From Sergeia podlipaevii (Eukaryota; Euglenozoa; Kinetoplastea; Trypanosomatida; Trypanosomatidae): 64,000 nucleotides of DNA. The position numbers were made by a program, and so were the translations under genes. Every line of letters starts with the position of its first letter. The first letter of the stretch is position 1. The stretch is taken from assembly GCA_030849805.1 (NCBI GenBank), contig JASANZ010002200.1, positions 1 to 64,000 on the forward strand, in the 5' to 3' direction. The notes beneath the pieces were generated by a model. That model searched no databases, was not told the DNA's origin, and saw only the letters and a program-made list of their open reading frames with translations. This document shows positions 29,458 to 39,262 of this stretch, piece after piece.

Positions 29458-32400
29458 TCACGCACCAGAGTGTTGCATTGGCTTTGTAAGCAGCTTGTCT
29501 CCACGTGCGACGACGGTGACGTACTGCTCTGGGAGCGCCATCTCCGTCTCACACTCGTCACCATCCTCGTCTACCACCGAGAGCGTTACGTTGACGTTGG
29601 AGCAGCAAGAAGTTACCAGCTCTGTGTCCGTGATGCGGGGAAAGCACACCGTCAGCGTCTTTACAGAGTCCGCAGACACAGTCGGAACGTTGCCAGTAAA
29701 GCGGATGCCCACCTTCTCACTTTTCATCACTTCAACAGGTCCCACCGTGCTCTCCACCTCAACAATCACGTCCTCACACTCCAGTATCTGCACCGTGTTC
29801 ACCTTAGTTGGAACCTTGATGTGCACCTTGTAGCAGCGAGACACAAAGACCGAGTAGCGCAGGTCGACCGTCGCATCTTCTATAGGCACCTGCCGATACT
29901 CGTCCTCTGCTCCAACGCCAACACTGTCAGTGTTGATGTTGTGGCTCTCTGTAGGCTGTATGTTCAGAACCACATATCGCTTGCGGCCTGCTTCAACACA
30001 GCACAACGCCTCTCCAGTGGGCGGAAATGCACGTTTAGAGACGGTTGCCTCATGTGTAGTAGTTGGCCGCAAGGCAGCACCTGCGTGCCCAACTAATGGA
30101 AGTGCGGCGCTACCGTTTTTGTCTTCCCGTTGTGCCTTCGTGGCTGCCTTCACCTCCGCAGTCACATGACGCAAGCCTTTGGCGATGTTGTCACCTCTGC
30201 GCGTAATCTCCTCGAAAACCTTCTTGAGGCCATCACCAGTGGCAGGCTGGGTACTCTTGTTAGCAGGCGGTGGTGGAGGCGGCGGAGGCGGCGGCGGTGG
30301 AGGGACTTGATGTAGTGGAGGAAGCAAGCCCCCTGCCTTCTGATCTATATTGCTTTTCTCCTTTGAAGAAATTGCAGCCGCGCCAATCGCAGCCTTCGTA
30401 GCACCGGCACCGCCCCTGCCGCTTCTCTTCCCTTGCGGTGCCTCACACGCCAGTCCATGTGGATAGCGGAATGTAACAAAGACCACTAAGCGCTGCAGCG
30501 CCTCCCTCAGGACCTGGCACCACTCGATAAACCCATGCGCAAAGCGCTGTGCGAGTGGTTTGTCCATCTCCAAAACACCACCGGTCTCTTGGGTCGCAGC
30601 GACGCTCAGGATCGTCCCTGTCATCTCCATCGCGGCTGCTGCAGCGACTATTTTGCTAAGATAGTACTCAACATTGGAAAATGCTTCCTGCACAAGGACG
30701 GTTGGCTGCGCCACGCGCACCCACGTAAAGAGGTCTGCGGCATCGAAGATGGCGTGAGCGCAGGCGCGAAGAGCAAGCCGTTCTCGGATCACCCTATTGC
30801 ACTCCTCAGTAAGCTCGTTCATGGCCACGTTGAGGGGTGCAAAGTGCTTCCTCATGGTTTCCTTGGGTATCACGTTAGGAAGAGGCGCAGCCCTCCTCCC
30901 CTTTTTCTTCTTTCTTTCCTGGCTCTTTGCCGCTTCATCCTCCAACTCACTATCATCCACACCACGATTGCGGAACGACTCGAGACCCTCCTCGTGTGCC
31001 TCCGCGACCTTGCACAACGCGGTGGAGATCTTGAGCATATCTACGTCGTGCAATGCAGCCGCTACCTCTACCACTGCTTCAAATGGTGCAAGACCAATGT
31101 CAGGAGGGTTCCTCAACCCCTGTCGCCCCGTGCTAGCCGCCAACAATTCCCCAAAAGCTCTGCTGCTGAGACTGCTAGTGTCTGTAGGCAAGAACTGAAG
31201 TCCCTTGGCAAAATGAAAGCCCACGTAATCCTCTATTTGCCGTGATGCCGTCGTGATGATAGTGCCCCACTGTACCACCACTGCAGACTCGCTCTGAGCA
31301 AGAGGCTCCAGAAGTTTCGCCATCGCAGCAAGCTTCTCTGCAAAGTAAAGCTGAACCATCGCCACCAAGGCAGTAGCACCGCTGCCACTTGAGGAGAGCG
31401 AGTGGGCGTTCCAGTCACTCACAATGCTAGAGCCAACGACGCCGCCACTGCCGCCGCCATCCCCACTCACACTACCGATGCTATAGGCGTTGGAGTTGCC
31501 CACGCTGCTACCACGATGATTGTGGTGGTGACGGTTTAGCGCTGGCCACGCAAGCAGCTGTGCGAAACCGAGAAGTGCACACAGAACCGGCACACTGTTG
31601 GCATTCTCGCGACTGGCGATGCCCTGAGAGACACATGTTTTGATTTCATTGAGGGCGTTGAAAAGTGGAGTGAGGACTGCTTCAGTGTCTGCTGGTTGCG
31701 TGTGTGTCATGGCAAAGCGGATCACGCCGTTGTGCTGACGCACCACTTCACGTAGCCGATGGGCGGCGCGAACCACCACACGGGGGCAGCTGCCTACTTC
31801 TGCCGTAGATCGAATAGATCTCACAAGGACTGTGATGGTGTCTCGTATGTCTTCCAAGGTTGGCGCTGCTGTGGACGCTCCACTGCAAGCTCCTCCTCCT
31901 TCCAAACTGCTCTGTCGCACATGCTTCTCCTTGGTATTGCTATAGTATGGGTTCGGGCGGCGGCTTGTAGACCCTCGGGAACCATTTGGGGATTTCGATG
32001 TTACTGCAGTTTCAGTTCTATTCTGCCACCTATTCCTCGCTGTCATGACAGCAGGAAGCTGAACAGGGGAGGGTGAGGAGGAGGAGGAGGAGGAGGAAGA
32101 ATGGACAGCAAGATCAGGACTACCATTCGTACCAGTTCTTTGCGGCTTGCTTTCCTTTTCTGGGGCACGTTCCCCCACCACGCCATTCTTAGTTCCGTGT
32201 GAAGCCTCCTGCGGAGCCCATGGCAGCCCAGTAGGGTACAGCGCCGCAACCACCTCATTAAAGGCCTTCATATGAGCAGTGAGTGCGGCGATCATGTCGA
32301 GTTGCGCCTGCACATTACTCTTCTTGCTACTATTTCTCTTATGGGTCTTGTTCTCCTGCTGCTCTTCCTCGATCAAGAGAAACACCTTATTGGCGTAATA

Positions 32401-32790
32401 GGCGACCGCGTCACGGGTGTCCATCACGTACTTCTCCATTTCTGTGTCTCCAACAAACGAGAAGACCGCCGCTGCTTCCTGAATGGCACGAATATGGAAT
32501 GTCCAGTCGGACGCTCCGGCGCGGCGCTTGCCGGTGGTAAACGCGTAGTTGACCTCGCCCATAGAACGCACCTGTGAGAGGACGTCTTCGTAAAGAGCAG
32601 TGAGTGCTTCCATGGAGCTAGGGGCCGGCGTGACAGGAACAACAGTGGTGAGGAAGCTGAGCATGTTATGAAGAGCGGCGCGCCAGAAGGCAGCAAGAGT
32701 GGTAAGTTCCTCTGCATCTCCCTTTGGAGTATCAAGAGCAACGAGGGAGTCAACGAAGGCCTCGCCGGTTTGTTGAATGTCGCGCAGCAT
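29458..32790 (-). CDS. Adenylyl cyclase-associated protein (CAP/Srv2) with three N-terminal helical domains
   Basis: Protein of 1110 residues, about twice the usual CAP length (450-550). The C-terminal third is unmistakable CAP: a proline run (829-842), the degenerate WH2-like segment (LKKVFEEITRRGDNIAKGLR, 855-874), and the CARP beta-helix (about 930-1110) ending ALPEQYVTVV, DKLLTKP and a final SGA. Upstream lie three helical blocks resembling the CAP N-terminal helical folded domain, at about 4-192, 311-537 and 565-785. Each ends with a similar signature: LYPTGLPWAP (184-193), FHFAKGLQFLP (525-535) and FRYPHGLACEAP (774-785). Each has a helix with R(E/D)-type residues before a W-containing helix (for example 396-416 and 669-691). 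Linkers are Ser/Gly/His-rich. CAP recycles cofilin-bound actin and binds G-actin. The ATG at 32790 is the first in frame. Confidence 0.9.
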   Translation of the reverse strand: MLRDIQQTGEAFVDSLVALDTPKGDAEELTTLAAFWRAALHNMLSFLTTVVPVTPAPSSMEALTALYEDVLSQVRSMGEVNYAFTTGKRRAGASDWTFHIRAIQEAAAVFSFVGDTEMEKYVMDTRDAVAYYANKVFLLIEEEQQENKTHKRNSSKKSNVQAQLDMIAALTAHMKAFNEVVAALYPTGLPWAPQEASHGTKNGVVGERAPEKESKPQRTGTNGSPDLAVHSSSSSSSSSPSPVQLPAVMTARNRWQNRTETAVTSKSPNGSRGSTSRRPNPYYSNTKEKHVRQSSLEGGGACSGASTAAPTLEDIRDTITVLVRSIRSTAEVGSCPRVVVRAAHRLREVVRQHNGVIRFAMTHTQPADTEAVLTPLFNALNEIKTCVSQGIASRENANSVPVLCALLGFAQLLAWPALNRHHHNHRGSSVGNSNAYSIGSVSGDGGGSGGVVGSSIVSDWNAHSLSSSGSGATALVAMVQLYFAEKLAAMAKLLEPLAQSESAVVVQWGTIITTASRQIEDYVGFHFAKGLQFLPTDTSSLSSRAFGELLAASTGRQGLRNPPDIGLAPFEAVVEVAAALHDVDMLKISTALCKVAEAHEEGLESFRNRGVDDSELEDEAAKSQERKKKKGRRAAPLPNVIPKETMRKHFAPLNVAMNELTEECNRVIRERLALRACAHAIFDAADLFTWVRVAQPTVLVQEAFSNVEYYLSKIVAAAAAMEMTGTILSVAATQETGGVLEMDKPLAQRFAHGFIEWCQVLREALQRLVVFVTFRYPHGLACEAPQGKRSGRGGAGATKAAIGAAAISSKEKSNIDQKAGGLLPPLHQVPPPPPPPPPPPPPANKSTQPATGDGLKKVFEEITRRGDNIAKGLRHVTAEVKAATKAQREDKNGSAALPLVGHAGAALRPTTTHEATVSKRAFPPTGEALCCVEAGRKRYVVLNIQPTESHNINTDSVGVGAEDEYRQVPIEDATVDLRYSVFVSRCYKVHIKVPTKVNTVQILECEDVIVEVESTVGPVEVMKSEKVGIRFTGNVPTVSADSVKTLTVCFPRITDTELVTSCCSNVNVTLSVVDEDGDECETEMALPEQYVTVVARGDKLLTKPMQHSGA

Positions 32791-33479
32791 GGTTAAATAA
32801 TGTATACGTAGAAAAGAAAAAAAGAAATATATTGACAATGATGCTGTGTTTTGTACAATGACTTGAATGAATAAATTATTTTTTTAAAAAAATTGGTTTA
32901 CACAAAAAAGGAGAGAAATTAAAGCTTCTTTTTTTCTTTGTTTTGAAACTTCTCGGGGTGCTTAAAAAAAAAAAAAATGAATTTCTTTTTTTATATAATA
33001 TATAACAAAGAAGCACACACACACACACCACCAAGAACCTGAAGGAATACGGAGAGATAGAGAAGAAAAAAAAAAGAGGAAGAAAAAAGAGCGCATGCAA
33101 ATCTCAAGTTCTGCAAACAACAACAACAAAAAAAAAAATAATAATACTATTGACACTAAGCGTGCACGCCACGATCATAAATGAGTAAAAGGCTTACCTT
33201 TTTTTTCTGAGAGCAATAATAATAATAATAATAATGATAATGCGAATGTGTAACAACATAATAATGTGAATGGAGTCTGCAATAGTAAAGCGTAAAAAGG
33301 GAAAAAGCGGGGTTTTTTTTGAGGGGGGGGAGGAGGATGTCACGCAGCAGCATCTCCCTCTTTACATGCATCGCGAGTGGCATGCAGAAGCACCGCTGTC
33401 ACTGGCACACAGTGCACCATCTTCCGCTATCTCACACGTTGCCAGGAAGCTGGTTGTCATCTCTCTCTCTCTCTCTCTC
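32791..33479. other. Intergenic spacer, 0.7 kb
   Basis: Contains a T7-A7 palindrome at 32879-32892, A-runs, a CA repeat near 33014-33027, AAT units near 33213-33232, a G-run near 33324 and a TC repeat at 33461-33480 that abuts the stop codon of the MSH4-like gene. No gene seen. Confidence 0.65.
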
Positions 33480-36400
33480 TTACAATTGCTGTGACGTGTC
33501 CTTTGGAGCGTCCGTTCCTTCCGCTGCGGTGATGTTAGTAAAATGTGTTTCGTTCTGCACTGCCTCAACGACCTCTTCACTCTCTTTTGCTGTGAAAATA
33601 TTCTCTGTCCTCACTGGAGCAGGGAGTAAGACCGCTTCGCGTTCTGCCTTGAGAAGCCGCAAGGCCCCTTCCAGTACAGGGGGGTAAAGGCCCAGTTTCG
33701 CCGCCAGCGCCACCCCATACTCACGCGCCTCACACGCTCCGGGTAAAAGCTGGTGGGTGCACTTCATCACCGTACGTTGCTCATTTGCTCTACCCACACT
33801 TCTCCCAGCAGATGTCAGTGATGGCGGCGGCGCTCCCACGGATGATGGCTGCGTCGTCACGGTTTTCGTTGCAAAGTGAATGTTCGCAGCGTCAGGGTAC
33901 ACCTGTGGCAGCTGCGTTAGGCCCGTAAAGTGCGTGGTCATGATGGTGTGTGTATGTTTCTCGCGAAAGTACTGCGCCGTTGCCCAGGCCAGCGTAAAGC
34001 CTTGTGTTGTGGTTGTGCTCCTGCCTAGTTCATCGATAAGAACAAGACTGCGCGACGTAGCGCTGTGGCACACGCTCGCTAACTCACTCAACTCACGTTT
34101 GAAGGAGGACTGTGTCACTGTCGGCAAATCGTCGCAAAGCATATGTGCAACGATCGAGTCGGCAATAAAGAGCGAGGCGGCGGAAGCAGGAATGAAGCAG
34201 CCGCTCTGCGCTAAAGCAAACAACTGTCCAGTCTGTCTCAGTAGAGTTGTCTTGCCACTTGTGTTAGGGCCAGTGAGTATGAGAAGTCGGCTCCCTGCAG
34301 GCCATTGAATCGTGTTGGGGACCGCAGCTCCAGAGCGTGAGTAGGACGATGACGAGTGACGAGCGGAAGGATGTCTCGAATGCTGGAGATGTACCAAGGA
34401 AGGAGTGCTACGGCTGGGGAGGGAGTGGGAAGACTTACTAGAATCCCCCCAGCTCATCAAAGATACCTCTGCTGCTGCTGCTGCTGTTCTATTGTCAATA
34501 TTGCCCCCTTCCTCCTCTTCCACCCAGCTACTTGTGGCAGCAGGAAGGGCAGCAGCGGCAGCACCACTTGAGCTTGGAGAGGGAGCCCCATCGCTGTTCC
34601 CCTCCTCTCCCTTGCCGTCGTGGCTCAGAGAAACAAAGCAGGGCCTCACACACGCGTGCAGCATCGAGTACGTGGCGAAGCTCATGAGCATGTCCAGCAG
34701 CGCCACCGCCTCGCCCAGTGCCTGCAGCTGTCCAACTCTCTGTTGCAGTGCGACGACCAAGGGCTGTACGATGCGTATCTCCTCCACAATCATCGCACGG
34801 CAGTAGCGCTGTGCCTCCTCGCACATGAGCTGCATTGCATCCGTCGTGCATCGCACGCGTCGCTGCCGCTGCTGCTTCTGTCCTCTGCGGCGCTCCTTGT
34901 CTGTGAGAGCAGCGTCGCCGCTCATGGCGGGGTCTGTCTCACAAGAGAAGACAGAGGTGGGCAGTGGATCAAGAAAGGAGGGCTCGCGGGTGGTGATGTC
35001 GTCGCCGTCACTAGCGCCGAGTGCCTCCTCCTCCTCAAAAATGAACGTTGTTTCCTCAGAGCCTGGCAGATGGCGATATTGACGACCATTCCCACCCCCG
35101 CCTAGCCGCAGGAGCCTCTGCTGTTGTTTGTGCAGCTGCAGTGCGCGGAGATAGAGACCGTAGTGCGTGCCTCCCGCGTACTTGTACTTGAAGAGAGCCC
35201 CTACTGTCTTGCTTTCATCACTGGCAGCATAAGAGAGGCAGTACAGCTGCGCTGCGTCTGCCTCCAGCTGCAATGAATACATCTGATGATCACTTTTCAG
35301 CTGCGCGACGTAGTGGGTGATGCGCTCCACTTGGTAAGTGAAGCCACTGCGAGCCACATCAAGCGCCGTCTTGGCGCCTGTCTTCACCGCAAAGAAGACG
35401 CGGAGAGACTGCGGGAGCGCACGTGAAGCAGCGGTGGTGGTGCGCTGTCGCTTCATGCCGGTGGGTCTTCGAGTGGCAACCCCATTGAAAGCTCCAAAGG
35501 GAGTGTCACTGCAGTGTGCCATGCCCGACTGTCGTGCTCTTCCCTCGCCACCACCAGCACCACCTGCTACTGCTGCTGTCCCAGCCATGACATCACGTAC
35601 AGCTCTATCCAGGTAGGTCTCCAGTAGCTTAGACAGTCCTGACAGGTCGCACTCACGGAGGGTTTTGGCAATACTTCGTAGCAATGCAGGGTCCTCAGGG
35701 GAACTTACGCTGTCCTCTACGTCGTCTCTACATTTGCTCTCCTCCGCCCACTCAGCATCTTCATCGCCGCCATCGTCAAGACGACGCCGCCGACGGTGAC
35801 GAAGATACCCGCGGGACGCACTGTCATGATCACCATCAGCCTGTCCTTCATTTTTATCTTTCCCTCCCGCGCTGGCCGCGGCGTCAGAGCGCAAAGGCAA
35901 AGGACCGAGCTGCGCACTCAGCTGCTGCTCTAGCGATGCAAGGGAGTCCAGCGCCTCCCATAGAAGGAGCATCGACTGCAGGAGATACTGCCCTTTTACA
36001 ATATCAACGAGCAGCATTGTCGCCTCACCCCCTCTGGTAAGAGCGGCAGCAGCAGCGGAGTACTGAGCTATGCAGGCGACCATCTTCTCTACATCAAGGC
36101 CACGTAGCCGTTGCAGCTGACCTCGCAGGACAGTTTGGCGCCTCCCAGTAGCATCAGCGGTCAACCACTCCACGGCGTCGTGGCGGTGCTGAATAGCCAT
36201 GGGGTCACGCAAGGGTTGTAAGATACACGTCCGTAAGAACCGCTGGCCCATGCACGTGCATGCCCGTGGCAGTGCGTCAATGAGAATAGTGGTGCGGAGC
36301 CCATACTCCCCAGGCTGTGAGGCAGAGACACCGCGCTGAGCCGCTGCTGCGCCACCACCACTACCACTGCTACTGCTATTCAAAAAGCGACGACGACGAC

Positions 36401-38030
36401 GGCCTGGCTTGCTCCAGTGCTCATTATCTCGCCCAGACCGCGTGGAGAGCCTCCCTTCTTCACCATTACCTCTTCCCATAGGTGCTGTTGCCGCTGCTTG
36501 AAGGGCGGCACAGGCGGCGGGGTTCGCTGGCGCAATAATGTGTAGCGCACGTGCGGAGGAGCGCGATATGTCCGCATAATCCTCCAGCACTATCCACCGC
36601 ACCCGCACGGAGCCAGGCAGCAGCTGGGTATCGTTGATGTGCTCCACATACGCTAGCAGTGCGTTGGCTGCTGCGATGCCGAGGTATCGATCGACATCTC
36701 CAAACCAGCTTGAAGGCTCCACTGACGCCGCCGCTGATGCTACATAAGAAGGGGAAAGTGATGAGTGAAGCCGTGTCAGACGCTCAACGCCTTCTTCGGC
36801 TTGAAAGAATCTACGCTGCACGCTCGTAAATGTGACCTCGCGGCCATACACCCCAATCAACGTCTGTGTGAAGGCATCCTCGACGGCTGAAGCTGCCACA
36901 ATGACCTCTACGGGGTTGTGAGCGTGCAGCAGAGCAAGGGTCTTGGAGTAGGTACAGGTGTCACCAAACTGTGTCACCGACACTGTAAGTGAAGGGAAAG
37001 CACAGAAAGCGGCTCCAACTTCTTTCTTCCCATTGTGAATAACAGCGGCTACACTGCATGCTTCATCGTCCATGGCAGCAGCAGCAGCAGCGGTGGCAGA
37101 GGTCGCAGAGAGTAGCCAGCTCCCCTGGTTATCGCTTTTTACTGAGTGATGACCATGAAGGCCTCCACCACTACTCAATGTTGCCGCCGAGCGCTTCGCT
37201 GTGCTAAGACGCTTGGACCCGGTGGAGATGTCGTGTGCTGCTGCTATCGCCGATTTGCTTTCGTGACGCGAAATGTTCTGGAAGGCGGTGTCCTTGCCAG
37301 TTATGCCCCTGCCGTAGGGCGAAGTAACAACAACAGCAGCAGCGGCGTCTGCACAACCGGCGGCATCGCTGCTATCCGCGAGACCAGCAGCTCCGGATGC
37401 CGCGGTGCCCTCAGTAGTTCTTGTCATGTAGAGGCAAGAGACACTACGATTGCTTCTGTTGCTGTTATTGTTGCCGCCGCTGTAGTCACGGCCTGCCTGC
37501 ACGCTTGCAATCGCGCTCACCTTATCAATCTGTGAAAAACGAGGAGACAAAAAAGAGGCAGCGGCGTCGCCGCTATAACGGTTAGGGGGAGAGGCGTAAG
37601 AAGAGATGGTACGCTGCTGGTGAGGAGGATAACATGCGCCTGGGTCCTGCAGATGAAACTGCTGTGGCTGAGGAAGGCCATTCCGTTGGCAAAAAAAAGT
37701 GGTGGGGTACGGAGGACACGCCGTCGTGGCATAAGACATGCGAGCAGGAAGGTCTCTGAGCATTGGATTCACATAGGGGTCAATCTCTCGGACCGCTGAA
37801 GAGGCCACGACATAGTCACCTCCTCCTCCTCCTCCTCCCCTGCCTCTATAACTGGAGGAAGTTGGTAGTGGCATCATCTGGGCGTTCTGCTGATAGTAGT
37901 TGCTGCTGCCAGTATGCAAAAAGGCGGGAAGAAGACCTTCACGTAACAACTGCTGCTGGTGGATTGCACCACTGCTGCTGCTGCTGAATGCGGGTCCATA
38001 AATCTCGCTCCAGATAGGCGATGCATCCAT
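33480..38030 (-). CDS. MSH4: MutS homologue, best match MSH4, with long extension and altered ATPase motifs
   Basis: Protein of 1516 residues (MSH4 is usually about 800-950). Residues 1-320 are low complexity (Ser, Gly, Gln, Asn, Ala). The connector-type domain starts near 325 (VAAVIHNGKKEVGAAFCAF, then VTQFGDTCTYSKTL), with no mismatch-binding domain I, as expected for MSH4. The lever and core follow, with FLRTCILQPLRDPMAIQHRH and later LDMLMSFATYSMLHACVRP, both close to MSH4. Long low-complexity inserts interrupt the core, one of them acidic (around residues 730-790) and one Ser-rich before the ATPase. Walker A is GPNTSGKTT (1254-1262, K1260), Walker B ends in IDELGR with E1334, and the family GRGT motif reads GRST. 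MSH4 with MSH5 stabilises recombination intermediates in meiosis. MSH5 or another paralogue is less likely from the core motifs. The first ATG is at 38030. Confidence 0.85.
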   Translation of the reverse strand: MDASPIWSEIYGPAFSSSSSGAIHQQQLLREGLLPAFLHTGSSNYYQQNAQMMPLPTSSSYRGRGGGGGGGDYVVASSAVREIDPYVNPMLRDLPARMSYATTACPPYPTTFFCQRNGLPQPQQFHLQDPGACYPPHQQRTISSYASPPNRYSGDAAASFLSPRFSQIDKVSAIASVQAGRDYSGGNNNSNRSNRSVSCLYMTRTTEGTAASGAAGLADSSDAAGCADAAAAVVVTSPYGRGITGKDTAFQNISRHESKSAIAAAHDISTGSKRLSTAKRSAATLSSGGGLHGHHSVKSDNQGSWLLSATSATAAAAAAMDDEACSVAAVIHNGKKEVGAAFCAFPSLTVSVTQFGDTCTYSKTLALLHAHNPVEVIVAASAVEDAFTQTLIGVYGREVTFTSVQRRFFQAEEGVERLTRLHSSLSPSYVASAAASVEPSSWFGDVDRYLGIAAANALLAYVEHINDTQLLPGSVRVRWIVLEDYADISRSSARALHIIAPANPAACAALQAAATAPMGRGNGEEGRLSTRSGRDNEHWSKPGRRRRRFLNSSSSGSGGGAAAAQRGVSASQPGEYGLRTTILIDALPRACTCMGQRFLRTCILQPLRDPMAIQHRHDAVEWLTADATGRRQTVLRGQLQRLRGLDVEKMVACIAQYSAAAAALTRGGEATMLLVDIVKGQYLLQSMLLLWEALDSLASLEQQLSAQLGPLPLRSDAAASAGGKDKNEGQADGDHDSASRGYLRHRRRRRLDDGGDEDAEWAEESKCRDDVEDSVSSPEDPALLRSIAKTLRECDLSGLSKLLETYLDRAVRDVMAGTAAVAGGAGGGEGRARQSGMAHCSDTPFGAFNGVATRRPTGMKRQRTTTAASRALPQSLRVFFAVKTGAKTALDVARSGFTYQVERITHYVAQLKSDHQMYSLQLEADAAQLYCLSYAASDESKTVGALFKYKYAGGTHYGLYLRALQLHKQQQRLLRLGGGGNGRQYRHLPGSEETTFIFEEEEALGASDGDDITTREPSFLDPLPTSVFSCETDPAMSGDAALTDKERRRGQKQQRQRRVRCTTDAMQLMCEEAQRYCRAMIVEEIRIVQPLVVALQQRVGQLQALGEAVALLDMLMSFATYSMLHACVRPCFVSLSHDGKGEEGNSDGAPSPSSSGAAAAALPAATSSWVEEEEGGNIDNRTAAAAAEVSLMSWGDSSKSSHSLPSRSTPSLVHLQHSRHPSARHSSSSYSRSGAAVPNTIQWPAGSRLLILTGPNTSGKTTLLRQTGQLFALAQSGCFIPASAASLFIADSIVAHMLCDDLPTVTQSSFKRELSELASVCHSATSRSLVLIDELGRSTTTTQGFTLAWATAQYFREKHTHTIMTTHFTGLTQLPQVYPDAANIHFATKTVTTQPSSVGAPPPSLTSAGRSVGRANEQRTVMKCTHQLLPGACEAREYGVALAAKLGLYPPVLEGALRLLKAEREAVLLPAPVRTENIFTAKESEEVVEAVQNETHFTNITAAEGTDAPKDTSQQL

Positions 38031-38679
38031 TATCTTTCTCTCAAACGCACTCCAGTATATACAGAAAGAGAGATATACTTTGTTACGTGTCCACTGAAGA
38101 AGAATGTATAAGCGCGCTTCTTTGGTGATTGGTGTTCCTTTCAAGAACTACAATGACATAAAAAAAAAAAATAAAAAAAATCTGTGAACAGTTTCTGTGC
38201 GATGAACGTCGTTGTCTGGTGATTGGATGAGTTTTTACGCTTGATATATTTGAGAACAAATTGTAGTGATAATAATAACAAATTGTCTTCAAAAGATAAA
38301 AAAAAAAGAGAAAGCCAAGAAAAAAAAAAAAAGAAAAGAAATAGTATAAAAAAAATGCTCACGAGGATATGCGCTGCATAAATTTTGAGCTTGTACTGTG
38401 CAACTAAAGTATCACTTTTTTTTCTTCTTCCAATTAATGTTTTAATAATCATGTTAAGCGTCCTGTGATATGATCATATATATATATAGATTTTGTTGCT
38501 GTTGTAGTTATCGATAAGCAATGTATTGTATACATGTGCGTGCGCATGGTGAGCAATCGCACTCGTATCTCTTCTTTGATGGTCGTCCTTGTCGCCCAAA
38601 GTGTTCGTATATCTTTCGCTTTAATGCGCACTCACGCATTATATATATACTCACACATATGACATTGCTCTCTCTCGTC
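38031..38679. other. Intergenic spacer, 0.65 kb
   Basis: A-rich stretch with several A10-A14 runs (38160-38350), a short polypyrimidine tract on the minus strand near 38070-38082 with an AG near 38050 that could serve the MSH4-like gene, and TA repeats near 38475-38487. No gene called. Confidence 0.6.
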
Positions 38680-39183
38680 CTAGGCTGTTTTCTTGTTCAT
38701 TGTGGGAGTATTAGCACTTGCTATAACATACCGGGTCACGTACTCATCCCGAGCCTTTTGCAGCGAGATCAGCTGAGCATAGCCGGAGGTGAGGGTCCCC
38801 AAAACGTAGAGCAGCGTCGTCCATGCAGATGCGTGGCACTCACGGCAGATGCGAAGGCACACAGAGGTCTCTACAATGTGTATACCCCATGCTAACGCAA
38901 GCACAACACGAATACCAGTCATGTTCATAAACATCATAGAGCACGTGCGGTAACCCCATTCTACGATGACCACTTCGTATAGATGCGCAAGCTTACCCAG
39001 CACACTTGTAGGGTCCAACTTGTTGAGGTACTCTGGCAGCACGCGGCCGTCATTCGCCTCAGTCTCTACAACACAAATACCAATATAGTTGAAGAGAATG
39101 AACATGAGCAGAACAGGGACGTAGACAGGCAATGGCCGGCGGTATCCAATGCGTGGCGCCTTACCTGTCTTTCTGTCGGTCAT
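38680..39183 (-). CDS. TMEM254-like (DUF4499) small membrane protein
   Basis: Protein of 167 residues with three hydrophobic spans at about 20-40, 90-112 and 119-142. The pattern LALAWGIHIVETSV (95-108), followed by a short charged loop with paired Cys (C113, C116), then WTTLLYVLGTLTSGYAQLI and a basic end (LQKARDE), closely follows vertebrate TMEM254, where the same helix carries WLAWLIHVGES and the last span ends in a basic tail. The earlier block LNKLDPTSVLGKLAHLYE also fits the conserved L.P.G.....L motif. Family function is unknown. An AG directly precedes the ATG at 39183, so the leader length is unclear. The homology call is by eye and should be treated as probable, not certain. Confidence 0.75.
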   Translation of the reverse strand: MTDRKTGKAPRIGYRRPLPVYVPVLLMFILFNYIGICVVETEANDGRVLPEYLNKLDPTSVLGKLAHLYEVVIVEWGYRTCSMMFMNMTGIRVVLALAWGIHIVETSVCLRICRECHASAWTTLLYVLGTLTSGYAQLISLQKARDEYVTRYVIASANTPTMNKKTA

Positions 39184-39224
39184 CTTATATATTTGTGTAA
39201 AACAAAAATATAAACAGAACGACA

Positions 39225-39262
<38 letters not shown>

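Noticed and set aside
29470..30096. Plus-strand open frame of 208 codons over the CAP C-terminal domain
   Set aside because: Shadow of the conserved CARP domain on the other strand; composition rich in His, Arg, Leu and Cys with no family features.
33480..38030. Alternative reading as MSH5 or MSH2
   Set aside because: There is no mismatch-binding domain I, and the LQPLRDP and LDMLMSFA segments fit MSH4 better. A phylogeny would be decisive.
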